DNA of 41,134 nucleotides from Nitrospirota bacterium. GTDB lineage: Bacteria; Nitrospirota; Thermodesulfovibrionia; Thermodesulfovibrionales; BMS3Bbin05. The notes under the pieces were generated by a model. The model made no database searches. It was not told the DNA's origin and worked only from the letters and a program-made list of their open reading frames with translations. Both the position numbers and the translations under genes were made by a program. The stretch covers positions 1,685,468 to 1,726,601 of the forward strand of contig CP070669.1 in the NCBI GenBank assembly GCA_020351835.1, read 5' to 3'. Of this stretch, positions 7,967-15,882 are shown one piece after another; position 1 is the first letter of the stretch, and every line of letters begins with the position of its first letter.

Positions 7967-8833
7967 ATGCCATATCTATATATAATCTTTGCGATACTTT
8001 TGTGGAGCTCACTGGGCATCATGGTAAGAATAGCCGGGATGCCTACTCATGTCATCATCTTCTATTCATCATCCTTCTCACTTCTTTTCCAGAGCGTCCT
8101 TTTTACACGCCCAGATTACAGAAGGTCATTTCCTCCTCTGAAGAAATTGCCTCAGATATTCCTCCTTAGCCTGTGTCTTCTATCAAATGTGTTCACTTTC
8201 CTGTTCGCATACTCAAAGACATCCATCGCAAATGCTGTTCTGACTCATTACATTGCTCCGATAATCGTTGCGGTCCTTGCTGTGATATTCCTGAAAGAAA
8301 GAATAACGCGTATCATAATCATATCGATATTGATAGCATCTGCGGGATTGTGGACAATGCTGGGTGGTGCGACCATCTATGATTGTGTAAGAAGTGTGTT
8401 CAGGGAGGGATTGCACCTGTCCGATGACCTTATCGGGATCACATCAGGTATCATATCGGGAGTGGCATACGCTGTATTGATAATCCTTGCACGCGTGTTC
8501 ACGCAAAGGTTCAATCCTTACAATCTGGTATTCGTTCAGAACTCTTTTATAGTCTTGCTACTGCTCCCGTTCATAAGAATATTCCCCGCAGACAGATTAA
8601 TAATATTTGCTGCGATGGGACTTATCCATTCAACAATAGCCCCGTTCCTGTATTACAGGGGGTTGCGGGAGGTTAAGGCCAGCAGTACAGCAGTTCTTGG
8701 CTATCTGGAGCCTGTAGGAGCCATAATATTGAGCATTTTTCTCCTTAATGAGTGGCCTGACCGGAAGGCGATCTATGGTGGCATCCTTATCATTTTGTCG
8801 GGTTACCTTGTTATTAAGCAGAGAGATAAGTAG
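7967..8833 (+). CDS. EamA/DMT-family transporter
   Basis: 288 aa integral membrane protein with about ten hydrophobic helices arranged as two EamA halves (roughly residues 3-125 and 150-284). TSIANAVLTHYIAPIIVAVLAVIF and ASSTAVLGYLEPVGAIILSIFLLNE are the matching helix 4-5 signatures of each half. These proteins export or exchange small metabolites such as amino acids or nucleotides; the substrate cannot be inferred. The Shine-Dalgarno is poor (AGAGG about 14 nt upstream), so translation may depend on coaD, 20 bp upstream. A 7-bp stem (AAGTAGC/GCTACTT) spans the stop codon but lacks a U-tract. Confidence 0.88.
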   Translation: MPYLYIIFAILLWSSLGIMVRIAGMPTHVIIFYSSSFSLLFQSVLFTRPDYRRSFPPLKKLPQIFLLSLCLLSNVFTFLFAYSKTSIANAVLTHYIAPIIVAVLAVIFLKERITRIIIISILIASAGLWTMLGGATIYDCVRSVFREGLHLSDDLIGITSGIISGVAYAVLIILARVFTQRFNPYNLVFVQNSFIVLLLLPFIRIFPADRLIIFAAMGLIHSTIAPFLYYRGLREVKASSTAVLGYLEPVGAIILSIFLLNEWPDRKAIYGGILIILSGYLVIKQRDK

Positions 8834-8847
8834 CTTTGCTACTTAAA

Positions 8848-8877
8848 TTGACAAAAAACCTATAGTGGAAATATAAT
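8848..8877 (+). promoter_or_regulatory. Sigma-70-type promoter of trxA
   Basis: Perfect TTGACA (8848-8853), 18-nt spacer and perfect TATAAT (8872-8877), followed by GAGGAGG and the trxA ATG at 8906. This is the best canonical promoter in the window. Confidence 0.7.
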
Positions 8878-8905
8878 TTATTATTAAGATCATGAGGAGG
8901 ATCAA

Positions 8906-9235
8906 ATGGCCGAAGGTGTAATGGAAGTAACTTCTTCTACGTGGGACAAAGAGGTTTTACAGACCGGCGAACTTGTAATGGTAGATTTCTGGGCTGTATG
9001 GTGTGGTCCCTGCCGCATGGTTGCACCCACAGTGGAAGAATTATCAAGGGAATATGCGGGCAAATTAAAGGTAGTTAAGCTTAACACTGATGACAATCCC
9101 GACATTGCCAGCAGGTACAAGATAATGGGCATCCCGACCCTGATGTTCTTCAAAGACGGTGAAAAAGTAGAACAGATAGTTGGTGCTGTTCCAAAACCTC
9201 AATTACAGGCAAAAATAGACACACTTCTCGGTTAA
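8906..9235 (+). CDS. trxA: Thioredoxin
   Basis: 109 aa single thioredoxin domain without a signal peptide, hence cytoplasmic. [22 protein letters not shown] carries the WCGPC active site at about residues 31-35, and the cis-proline is in [12 protein letters not shown]. It reduces disulfides of target proteins using thioredoxin reductase (not in the window) and may also feed electrons to CcdA. It has a strong GAGGAGG ribosome binding site and its own consensus promoter. A TlpA-like lipoprotein gene follows 75 bp downstream. Confidence 0.96.
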   Translation: MAEGVMEVTSSTWDKEVLQTGELVMVDFWAVWCGPCRMVAPTVEELSREYAGKLKVVKLNTDDNPDIASRYKIMGIPTLMFFKDGEKVEQIVGAVPKPQLQAKIDTLLG

Positions 9236-9310
9236 AGGATCCGGATCTTCCGGGACCTTATTGCCGTCATATTAATGGTCCTCTTACCTTGTATTGCAAT
9301 TGGAGGCTAA

Positions 9311-9817
9311 TTGACCAATAGGATATCTATAGTCGTAGTGATCTGTTTGCTGCTGTTTTCGTGTCAGCCCGATCGACCGGTCGGGACAGCGGATGTCGGA
9401 CAGACAGCGCCAGATTTTAAGCTCAGGAACCTTAACGGATCGCAAATAAGCCTCAGTTCTTTCAAAGGCAAAGTAGTTTTACTGGAGTTCTGGGCAACGT
9501 GGTGTCCTCCTTGCAGAACATCAGTTCCTGATCTGAACGAATTACAGAGGAAGTTCGTCGGAAAGGATTTCAAACTGCTAACTATCAGTGTAGACGACGG
9601 AAGGAACGTTTCCGATAAGCTTGTCGAGTTCAACACTGATTACGGTGTGATCTATTCGGTGCTTATCGATGATGACCTTACGAGCAGGTTGTACGGCATA
9701 ACAAGTATCCCCGTTATCTTCCTGTTGGATAAGGACCATAATATAGTAAAGAAATACACGGGATATTCCCCGGGACTTACCGATGAGATATCTCAACACA
9801 TCGAGGAGCTCCTTTAA
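9311..9817 (+). CDS. TlpA-like thiol-disulfide oxidoreductase lipoprotein
   Basis: 168 aa. A lipoprotein signal peptide ends in LLLFSC (about residues 14-19). The mature part is AhpC/TSA-TlpA-like: GQTAPDFKLRNLNGSQISLSSFKGK, EFWATWCPPC (active site about residues 61-64), then ITSIPVIFLLD with the cis-proline. It should be tethered in the periplasm and act as a reductant in cytochrome c maturation or similar. The start is TTG, chosen because GGAGG lies 4 nt upstream and no other start would keep the signal peptide. It ends 2 bp before ffh, so the two may be cotranscribed. CcdA at 29.3 kb is a plausible electron donor. Confidence 0.92.
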   Translation: MTNRISIVVVICLLLFSCQPDRPVGTADVGQTAPDFKLRNLNGSQISLSSFKGKVVLLEFWATWCPPCRTSVPDLNELQRKFVGKDFKLLTISVDDGRNVSDKLVEFNTDYGVIYSVLIDDDLTSRLYGITSIPVIFLLDKDHNIVKKYTGYSPGLTDEISQHIEELL

Positions 9818-9819
9818 TA

Positions 9820-11145
9820 ATGTTCGAGTCACTTAGCGAAAAACTGGATTCGGTACTTTCAAAGCTCAAAGGCAGAGGTCTTCTTAAAGAAGAGGACATT
9901 GATGCAGCAATGAAAGAGATAAGGATGTCTCTTTTGGAAGCCGATGTTAACTTCAAGGTTGTAAAGGAGTTTATATCTGAGGTCAAGTCCAGATCTCTTG
10001 GCAGTGATGTTCTTGAGAGCCTTACACCGGGACAGCAGGTAGTAAAGATCGTTAATGATGAACTGCAGCAACTGCTTGGCGGAGCAAGCGAAAAGATCAA
10101 GCTGGCCCCGAATCCGCCGACAGTGATAATGATGATAGGGCTCCAGGGTTCGGGAAAAACGACCACATCTGCAAAACTCGCTTTATATTTTAAGAAAGCC
10201 GGAAGGAGGCCTATGCTGGCCGCCTGTGACCTTCAAAGGCCCGCTGCTATTGAACAGCTTAAGACCCTTGGAGAGCAGACGGGCATACCCGTATTTCATT
10301 CGTTTGATGAAAAGGATCCTGTAAAACTGGCAGGAAGTGCAGTAAAGCAGGCAAAGCTTGAAGCAAATGATATTCTCATTATAGATACCGCGGGTCGCCT
10401 GCATATAGACGAAGAGCTAATGGAGCAACTCAGGGGCATCCGGGACTCGGTGACCCCGTCCGAGACCATTCTGGTAGCTGACGCCATGACTGGTCAGGAT
10501 GCGGTTAATATAGCCAAAGAGTTCAATGATTCCATAGGCATAGAGGGCATTATCCTGACGAAGATGGACGGTGACGCCAGAGGCGGTGCCGCGCTGTCCA
10601 TCAGGTCTGTAACATCCAAACCCATAAAGTTCATCGGTACAGGAGAAAAGATCGATATGCTTGAGCAGTTCCACCCGGACAGGATCGCATCGCGCATACT
10701 CGGTATGGGGGATGTATTGACACTTATAGACAAGGCTCAGGAGACCTTTAATGAGCAGGAAGCCGCATCTATCCAGACGAAGTTCATTGCCGATTCATTC
10801 AATTTCGAAGATCTAAGGGACAATCTTAGAAAGATGAGGTCGATGGGGCCTCTTGAGAACGTCCTTTCTATGATCCCCGGCATCGGCAAACAGCTAAAGG
10901 GTGTAGACATTGATCAGAAGCAACTCATTAGGGTCGAAGCAATTATCGACTCAATGACGCCGGAGGAGCGTAGATACCCAAAGACCCTTAACGGAAGCAG
11001 GAAGAAAAGGATCGCGGATGGAAGCGGCACCACCGTTACGGATGTCAACAGGGTCGTAAAACAGCAAAAAGAAATGAAGAAGATGTTTAAGAAGTTCAAA
11101 GGCAAGAAAGGAATGCGCCTCCCTGAAGGATTTCCGCCTTTCTAG
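9820..11145 (+). CDS. ffh: Signal recognition particle GTPase
   Basis: 441 aa, normal length. An N domain (1-90) is followed by the G domain with GLQGSGKTT (107-115), DTAGRLH (189-195) and TKMDGDARGG (247-256). The C-terminal M domain (about 325-441) ends with SGTTVTDVNRVVKQ and a lysine-rich tail, though its methionine content is modest. It binds signal sequences and 4.5S RNA and docks at FtsY. The ATG follows GGAG inside the end of the TlpA-like gene. Placement just upstream of rpsP is the common ffh-rpsP-rimM-trmD-rplS order. I could not find the 4.5S RNA gene here. Confidence 0.98.
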   Translation: MFESLSEKLDSVLSKLKGRGLLKEEDIDAAMKEIRMSLLEADVNFKVVKEFISEVKSRSLGSDVLESLTPGQQVVKIVNDELQQLLGGASEKIKLAPNPPTVIMMIGLQGSGKTTTSAKLALYFKKAGRRPMLAACDLQRPAAIEQLKTLGEQTGIPVFHSFDEKDPVKLAGSAVKQAKLEANDILIIDTAGRLHIDEELMEQLRGIRDSVTPSETILVADAMTGQDAVNIAKEFNDSIGIEGIILTKMDGDARGGAALSIRSVTSKPIKFIGTGEKIDMLEQFHPDRIASRILGMGDVLTLIDKAQETFNEQEAASIQTKFIADSFNFEDLRDNLRKMRSMGPLENVLSMIPGIGKQLKGVDIDQKQLIRVEAIIDSMTPEERRYPKTLNGSRKKRIADGSGTTVTDVNRVVKQQKEMKKMFKKFKGKKGMRLPEGFPPF

Positions 11146-11266
11146 ACCCGTAAACGCCCAGAAATCCCTTTACTTTATTAATGGAATATATTAGAATTTA
11201 TGTTCATATTAAGAGTGTTATCGTAATTTTACTACTATTTAAGGATACTTATAAGGAGGAAGATCA

Positions 11267-11515
11267 TTGGTCAAGATCAGATTAACACGGCTTGGAGCTC
11301 ATAAAAGACCTTTTTACAGGGTCGTTGTAGCCGATTCGAGATCCAGGAGAGATGGCCCTTTCATAGAGATATTAGGCACTTACGACCCTAAGAAGGACCC
11401 TTCTGAGATAAAGATCGATACCGAGAAAGCTAAGCAGTGGATCCAAAAGGGTGCGCAGCCTACCGATTCAGTAAAAAAACTGTTGCAGCGGGCCGGCCTC
11501 GGCGAGGCAGCCTAG
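11267..11515 (+). CDS. rpsP: 30S ribosomal protein S16
   Basis: 82 aa. [22 protein letters not shown] at the start and [13 protein letters not shown] at residues 30-42 are diagnostic. The start is TTG at 11267, with a near-perfect AAGGAGGA (11253-11260) 6 nt upstream; no ATG is available. It is first in the rpsP-khpA-rimM-trmD-rplS-rnhB cluster. The 121-bp AT-rich leader (11146-11266) probably holds a promoter, but I found no -35/-10 pair with acceptable spacing. Confidence 0.97.
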   Translation: MVKIRLTRLGAHKRPFYRVVVADSRSRRDGPFIEILGTYDPKKDPSEIKIDTEKAKQWIQKGAQPTDSVKKLLQRAGLGEAA

Positions 11516-11538
11516 TCCACGTTTGGAGGTAGAGCAAG

Positions 11539-11769
11539 ATGAAAGGTTTGGTTGACATGATGGCTAAGGCACTGGTAGACAAGCCTGAGGAGGTTAATGT
11601 TACCGAAGTGGATGGCGAAAAGACCACGGTTTATGAACTGAAAGTTGCTTCAGGCGATCTCGGTAAGGTTATTGGAAAGCAGGGAAAGACTGCAAGGGCG
11701 ATGAGAACCATTCTTTCCGCAGCCGGAACCAAGATCGGAAAACGCTGCGTACTTGAGATCCTCGAATAA
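11539..11769 (+). CDS. khpA: KH-domain RNA-binding protein KhpA
   Basis: 76 aa, a single KH domain of the YlqC/KhpA family. The GxxG loop is in [15 protein letters not shown] (about residues 47-61). These small proteins bind RNA, often with KhpB, and affect cell division or translation in several bacteria. GGAGGT precedes the ATG. The position between rpsP and rimM is the standard one. Its last 17 bp overlap rimM. Confidence 0.95.
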   Translation: MKGLVDMMAKALVDKPEEVNVTEVDGEKTTVYELKVASGDLGKVIGKQGKTARAMRTILSAAGTKIGKRCVLEILE

Positions 11770-12280
11770 AAATAGATTAGTCACAATAGGAAGAGTTGCA
11801 GGAACAAAAGGGGTAGGCTCCCATCTGAGGGTCCTACCCCTTACTTATGACCCTCATAGGTTCCTGAGGCTCGACAGCGTACTGATAGATGTTAACGGTG
11901 AGATCATCAATGAGAAAGTGGATGAGGCCAGATTATCTGGAAAATACGTGATCCTGACCTTAGTGGGGTCAAAAGACCGTGATGAACTGGCAAAGTATAC
12001 AGGATCTGAGATAAAGATCGAGGAGTCCAGGTGTGAAAAGTTGCCGGATGGAGAGTATTATCACTTTCAGATCATTGGACTGGACGTATTCACCGACAGT
12101 GGGCAAAAGCTCGGTAAAGTAAAGGATATCATTGAGACAGGGAGCAATGATGTGTATACGGTCATCCATGAAGATAAAGAAATACTCATACCGGCCATTA
12201 AGGATGTTATCAAGCTTATAGACCTTGAAAATGAACGTATTATCATTTCGCCCGTGAAAGGACTGCTGGATGAGATTTGA
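11753..12280 (+). CDS. rimM: Ribosome maturation factor RimM
   Basis: 175 aa. The N-terminal beta-barrel has [22 protein letters not shown] and the C-terminal PRC barrel has [25 protein letters not shown]. It binds S19 and the 30S head during assembly. The only usable start is TTG at 11753 inside khpA, without a clear Shine-Dalgarno; the next in-frame codons up to VTIGR contain no ATG, GTG or TTG. Translation is probably coupled to khpA. The 3' end overlaps trmD by 11 bp. Confidence 0.93.
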   Translation: MRSSNKNRLVTIGRVAGTKGVGSHLRVLPLTYDPHRFLRLDSVLIDVNGEIINEKVDEARLSGKYVILTLVGSKDRDELAKYTGSEIKIEESRCEKLPDGEYYHFQIIGLDVFTDSGQKLGKVKDIIETGSNDVYTVIHEDKEILIPAIKDVIKLIDLENERIIISPVKGLLDEI

Positions 12281-13007
12281 GGTTCTTACGATATTTCCCC
12301 GGTTCTTCGAGACCTATTTCGATGCCGGCATATTAAAGAAAGCGGCCGACAGGTCCGTTATATCATATGATGTCCATAATTTACGCGATTACACTCATGA
12401 TAAGCATAAACAGGTGGATGATTATCCGTTCGGGGGCGGTTCAGGCATGGTGATCAAGCCAGAACCCGTTATAGATGCAATAGAGCACATAACCAAAGAC
12501 GGCAGCGAAAGAAGTGTCATTCTGATGTCGCCCCAGGGAGAACAGTTCGACCAGAAAATGGCGGAGGAAATGGCACACAAAGGTGAAGATCTGCTTTTCG
12601 TCTGCGGACGTTATGAGGGGATTGATGATAGAGTGCGTTCCTATATCGATAAGGAGATCTCTATAGGGGACTATATTTTGACTGGCGGAGAACTGCCGGC
12701 TTTGGTTATAATAGACACCGTCGCCAGATTGGTTCCGGGGGCTCTTGGAGATGAGAACTCGGCTGTAGAGGAGTCCTTTTCTTGGGGTATTCTCGATTAT
12801 CCGCATTTTACGAGACCCAGAACGTACAGGGATATGTCGGTACCGGAGGTACTGCTCTCAGGAAACCATAAGGACATATGGCTATGGCGCAGGGAGCAGG
12901 CCCTAAAGAACCCGTTAATGAAAAGGCCTGACCTTCTTGAAAAGGCCGAACTGACGGATGAGGATATGAAGATTATTGAAAAAATAAAGGAGGATATTAC
13001 GAAATGA
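12270..13007 (+). CDS. trmD: tRNA (guanine37-N1)-methyltransferase
   Basis: 245 aa SPOUT methyltransferase that makes m1G37 and prevents +1 frameshifting. Blocks seen: [40 protein letters not shown], the knot [19 protein letters not shown], and DYPHFTRP near the C-terminal part. The start ATG overlaps rimM, and the stop overlaps the rplS ATG by 4 bp (ATGA). Confidence 0.98.
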   Translation: MRFEVLTIFPRFFETYFDAGILKKAADRSVISYDVHNLRDYTHDKHKQVDDYPFGGGSGMVIKPEPVIDAIEHITKDGSERSVILMSPQGEQFDQKMAEEMAHKGEDLLFVCGRYEGIDDRVRSYIDKEISIGDYILTGGELPALVIIDTVARLVPGALGDENSAVEESFSWGILDYPHFTRPRTYRDMSVPEVLLSGNHKDIWLWRREQALKNPLMKRPDLLEKAELTDEDMKIIEKIKEDITK

Positions 13008-13354
13008 ACAGGATAAAGGCCATTGAGGAATCTTTCAGGAAAGAGATACCTGCTTTCAACATCGGCGATACCGTCAAGGTGTTCGTAAAGGTTGTTGAGG
13101 GTGACAAGGAAAGGCTTCAGCCTTTTGAAGGTATTGTCATAGCAAGGAAGGGAAGCGCTTCAAAAGAGACCTTTACGGTTAGAAAGGTATCTTTCGGAGT
13201 TGGAGTTGAAAGGGTGTTCCCTCTTCATTCTCCTATCATCGACAAGATAAAAGTGATGAAACAGGGTGTCGTCAGGCGAGCTAAGCTCTACTATCTAAGA
13301 GATAAAAAGGGCAAAGGCGCAAAGATCAAAGAAAAGGACCTTTCAAAAAAGTAG
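13004..13354 (+). CDS. rplS: 50S ribosomal protein L19
   Basis: 116 aa, normal length. [33 protein letters not shown] and [21 protein letters not shown] are typical L19. It sits at the 30S-50S interface near L14. A GGAGGA ribosome binding site lies within the end of trmD, and the ATG overlaps its stop (ATGA). rnhB starts 27 bp downstream. Confidence 0.98.
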   Translation: MNRIKAIEESFRKEIPAFNIGDTVKVFVKVVEGDKERLQPFEGIVIARKGSASKETFTVRKVSFGVGVERVFPLHSPIIDKIKVMKQGVVRRAKLYYLRDKKGKGAKIKEKDLSKK

Positions 13355-13381
13355 GATATTTATTCTGCTGTCTGATACACA

Positions 13382-13993
13382 GTGGATATCTTTTCTTTCG
13401 ATAATAGCATCCGCGATAAAGGTTATATATCCATTGCGGGCATAGATGAGGCCGGCCGTGGTCCGCTTGCAGGACCGGTCATAGCTTCAGCAGTGATCTT
13501 AAGAAAGGGCTCTAACATTCCGGGACTCGACGATTCGAAGAAACTTAACTCTAAAAAGATCGAATCGCTCTTCTGGGAGATCACCTCAGAGGCAGAATCG
13601 ATAGGATTAGGTATCGTTGACTCGGAAGAGATAGACAGGCTTAACATCCTTAATGCCACTAAAAAGGCCATGAAGATTGCGGTAAGGGACCTTAACAAAC
13701 TGCCCGATCTTATCATGATAGACGCATTATCATTGGATGACCTCGAGATCGACCAGATGGCTATAGTTAAAGGCGATAGTAAAAGTGCCAGTATTGCTGC
13801 CGCATCCATAGTAGCAAAATATATCAGGGATTGGATGATGAGACACTACCATACTGTATACCCTGACTACGGTTTCAATAAACATAAAGGTTATGGAACA
13901 AGGTTGCATATTGATAAGATCAACGAATATGGGCCATGCCCCATCCACAGGCGCTCATTTCATCCCGTAAGCGCTATTCCACTTCCATTTTAA
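13382..13993 (+). CDS. rnhB: Ribonuclease HII
   Basis: 203 aa. It cleaves RNA in RNA-DNA hybrids and starts removal of misincorporated ribonucleotides. The active site is GIDEAGRGPLAGPVIASAV (Asp-Glu at about residues 22-23), with LDDSKKLNSKK, LIMIDALSLDD (third Asp) and IAAASIVAKYIRDW (fourth block) following in order. The start is GTG at 13382 with no clear Shine-Dalgarno. The C-terminus HRRSFHPVSAI is the usual RNase HII end. It is followed 11 bp later by the DtxR-family gene. Confidence 0.96.
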   Translation: MDIFSFDNSIRDKGYISIAGIDEAGRGPLAGPVIASAVILRKGSNIPGLDDSKKLNSKKIESLFWEITSEAESIGLGIVDSEEIDRLNILNATKKAMKIAVRDLNKLPDLIMIDALSLDDLEIDQMAIVKGDSKSASIAAASIVAKYIRDWMMRHYHTVYPDYGFNKHKGYGTRLHIDKINEYGPCPIHRRSFHPVSAIPLPF

Positions 13994-14004
13994 AGGATGA
14001 GCAT

Positions 14005-14655
14005 ATGAACAAAGAAAGAATTGATGAAGCCCTCGAACTTCTGTGGGTCCTTGAAGAAGCTGACAAGAAAGACCTTAACACTTATAAGCTCTCTTCTGAG
14101 GATGAGGATGTAGATACTATCATAGAAAAGATGATATATGATGGACTTGTAAAGATCGAAGGTGATGACCTCAAGTTCACCGATAGCGGAAGAGAAAAGG
14201 CAAAAGGACTGATCAGACGACACAGACTTGCAGAGAGGCTTTTCACGGATGTCTTTGAACTTAATGAATCGGTGTTTCATGAAGATGCATGCCGTATGGA
14301 ACATATACTTAGTGAAGAACTGACGGAAAGTGTATGTACTTTTCTGGGTCATCCACCCCATTGCCCACACGGCAAGGTCATACCAAGGGGCGAGTGTTGC
14401 AAGAAGTACAGGGTGGATGTAGCGCCTGTTGTGACCAGATTAAGCGATTTCGAAGTTGGAAAGGCCGGAAAGATAGTTTTTATAGTCTCTACCGATCCCC
14501 AGCGTTTGAACAGACTGAACTCCATAGGCATTATTGCGGGAGGGGAGATCAAACTAATACAGAGAAAACCATCGATCGTAGTGCAGATAGACGAGACAAC
14601 TGTGGCGATAGATCCTGATATTGCCAGAGAGATACATGTAAAGAGGATAGCCTAA
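14005..14655 (+). CDS. DtxR-family metal-dependent regulator with FeoA domain; atypical HTH
   Basis: 216 aa. The frame opens earlier (13936, inside rnhB), but AAAGGA 7 nt before the ATG at 14005 and the family N-terminus set the start. Residues 1-60 should be the winged helix. Residues 60-135 form the DtxR dimerisation and metal domain with H73, E77, H92, C96, E99 and H100, matching H79, E83, H98, C102, E105 and H106 of DtxR. A CPHGKVIPRGECC loop follows. Residues 140-216 are a FeoA/SH3-like domain. The segment where the recognition helix should lie (SSEDEDVDTIIEKM, residues 30-43) is strongly acidic, which is odd for DNA contact. It senses Fe2+ or Mn2+ by family; its target is unknown. Confidence 0.9.
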   Translation: MNKERIDEALELLWVLEEADKKDLNTYKLSSEDEDVDTIIEKMIYDGLVKIEGDDLKFTDSGREKAKGLIRRHRLAERLFTDVFELNESVFHEDACRMEHILSEELTESVCTFLGHPPHCPHGKVIPRGECCKKYRVDVAPVVTRLSDFEVGKAGKIVFIVSTDPQRLNRLNSIGIIAGGEIKLIQRKPSIVVQIDETTVAIDPDIAREIHVKRIA

Positions 14656-14670
14656 CAACAGGGATAGATA

Positions 14671-15108
14671 ATGGAATACCGTACCGGGAATCAGGGAAAG
14701 ATTATTGTTGCAAAGTTCGATGATGGAGATGATGTTCTCTCGGGCATATCGGATATTGTGAAGAAAGAGGAAATTCGGTGCGCGTTCTTTACACTTGTCG
14801 GTGGAATGAAGGGAGGCAGCTTTGTTGTCGGCCCCCAGGATGAGACGATGCCTCCAAAGCCTATGTGGCGTGATCTAAAGGAAAGTCACGAGATATTCGG
14901 GAATGGCACCATTTTCTGGGAAGGGGATACGCCGAAGATACATTTCCATGGTTCCTACTCCAAGGGTGACTCAGTTCGAGCCGGATGTCTTAGAAAGGAC
15001 TCTCAGACATTCCTTATAACTGAAGCCGTTATTGTCGAGATACAGGGAATAGATGCCAAAAGGGAGCTCGATGAAAAGGTGGGGCTGCCACTGCTGAAGT
15101 TCTACTGA
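14671..15108 (+). CDS. PPC (DUF296, PD1-like) domain protein
   Basis: 145 aa single PPC domain: GKIIVAKFDDGDDVLSGI at the N-terminus, CAFFTLVGGMKGG near residues 37-49, HFHGSYSKGD near residues 91-100 and LITEAVIVEIQG near the C-terminus. In plants this fold is joined to AT-hooks. Bacterial stand-alone versions are often labelled DNA-binding, but this one has no AT-hook and no basic patch that I can see. Proteins of this type form trimers. It starts 15 bp after the DtxR-family gene, probably in the same transcript. Its TGA is immediately followed by the stop of the convergent TPR gene. Confidence 0.88.
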   Translation: MEYRTGNQGKIIVAKFDDGDDVLSGISDIVKKEEIRCAFFTLVGGMKGGSFVVGPQDETMPPKPMWRDLKESHEIFGNGTIFWEGDTPKIHFHGSYSKGDSVRAGCLRKDSQTFLITEAVIVEIQGIDAKRELDEKVGLPLLKFY

Positions 15109-15813
15109 TCAATAATTAAGGATCTCTCTGAGGTCCTCCAGGTCCTTCCTCTCTTCCTCATCCATTGTCATTACAATTCTCGCAGTGAACACGTCAGCAG
15201 CTTTCCTCCTGTTACCCTCGATCTCAGGATCTACTTTGATCCCTTCCATCAGCGCAGCAGCAGCTTCACCGTACAGCTCGATCATGTTATTACTAAGCGC
15301 CAGACCGTAATAAGCGCTTGTGAACTGAGGGGCCCTTAACAGTGCTTTTCTGAAATTATCTATAGCCTTTTTGTATTTCCTGAGCCTGTAGTACGAATTA
15401 CCAATATTGTAATAAGCCTGTGCCGGTGATACATATAAAGGATTTTTCAATGCGCTCTCGAACTGTTCTATTGCCTTATCCCACTTCTTCTTACGGCTAT
15501 ACACGACACCGAGGTTGTTATATGCATCTGAGAAAGAATCATCTACATCGATGGCATCCAGGAAAGACATCTCCGCTTTTTCAAAATCCTCGAACTTAAG
15601 ATAGATAAGGCCGAGAGCGTTGAGGGCCAGTTTATTGTCCGGATTCTCCTTTATCGCCTTCTGCATCTCTATAAAAGCCTCCTGGTATTTTCCCTCTTTC
15701 ATGTAGGAAAGTCCCATCTGGTAGTTGGCATCTGACTGGGCATCACTTTTGATAGTTGCCGCTGTAGAACACGAGATGATGAAACATATGACCAGATATA
15801 GCAACTTTTTCAT
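15109..15813 (-). CDS. TPR-repeat lipoprotein, PilF/Tgl-like
   Basis: 234 aa. The signal peptide ends in the lipobox CFIISC (about residue 15). About five TPR units fill residues 28-200 (examples ALNALGLIYLKFEDFEKAEMSF and AYYNIGNSYYRLRKYKKAIDNF). Length, lipobox and repeat layout resemble PilF/PilW/Tgl, the pilotins that assemble the type IV pilus secretin, but no other pilus gene is present, so a general TPR scaffold is equally possible. GGAGGAAG precedes the ATG. It lies 65 bp downstream of mfd, and its stop abuts the stop of the PPC gene. Confidence 0.85.
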   Translation of the reverse strand: MKKLLYLVICFIISCSTAATIKSDAQSDANYQMGLSYMKEGKYQEAFIEMQKAIKENPDNKLALNALGLIYLKFEDFEKAEMSFLDAIDVDDSFSDAYNNLGVVYSRKKKWDKAIEQFESALKNPLYVSPAQAYYNIGNSYYRLRKYKKAIDNFRKALLRAPQFTSAYYGLALSNNMIELYGEAAAALMEGIKVDPEIEGNRRKAADVFTARIVMTMDEEERKDLEDLREILNY

Positions 15814-15852
15814 TCTTCCTCCGGATCGCTTCTGTTATAAATATGATTCATA

Positions 15853-15882
15853 TATATATCACAATCGCAATGATAAACTCAA
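15853..15882 (-). promoter_or_regulatory. Possible promoter of the TPR lipoprotein gene
   Basis: Reverse strand TTGAGT (15882-15877), 18-nt spacer ending in TGA, TATATA (15858-15853). The -35 overlaps the mfd stop codon. The AT-rich run makes chance matches likely. Confidence 0.3.

Noticed and set aside
8828-8844. 7-bp stem-loop AAGTAGC/GCTACTT at the end of the EamA transporter gene
   Set aside because: No U-tract follows and the loop is only 3 nt; too weak for an intrinsic terminator call.
11146-11266. Promoter or ribosomal-protein leader upstream of rpsP
   Set aside because: TATATT at 11187-11192 lacks a -35 at 16-18 bp, and I cannot fold a convincing structured leader by eye.
13936-14004. 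Upstream extension of the DtxR-family gene into rnhB
   Set aside because: AAAGGA before the ATG at 14005 and the family N-terminus support the shorter form.
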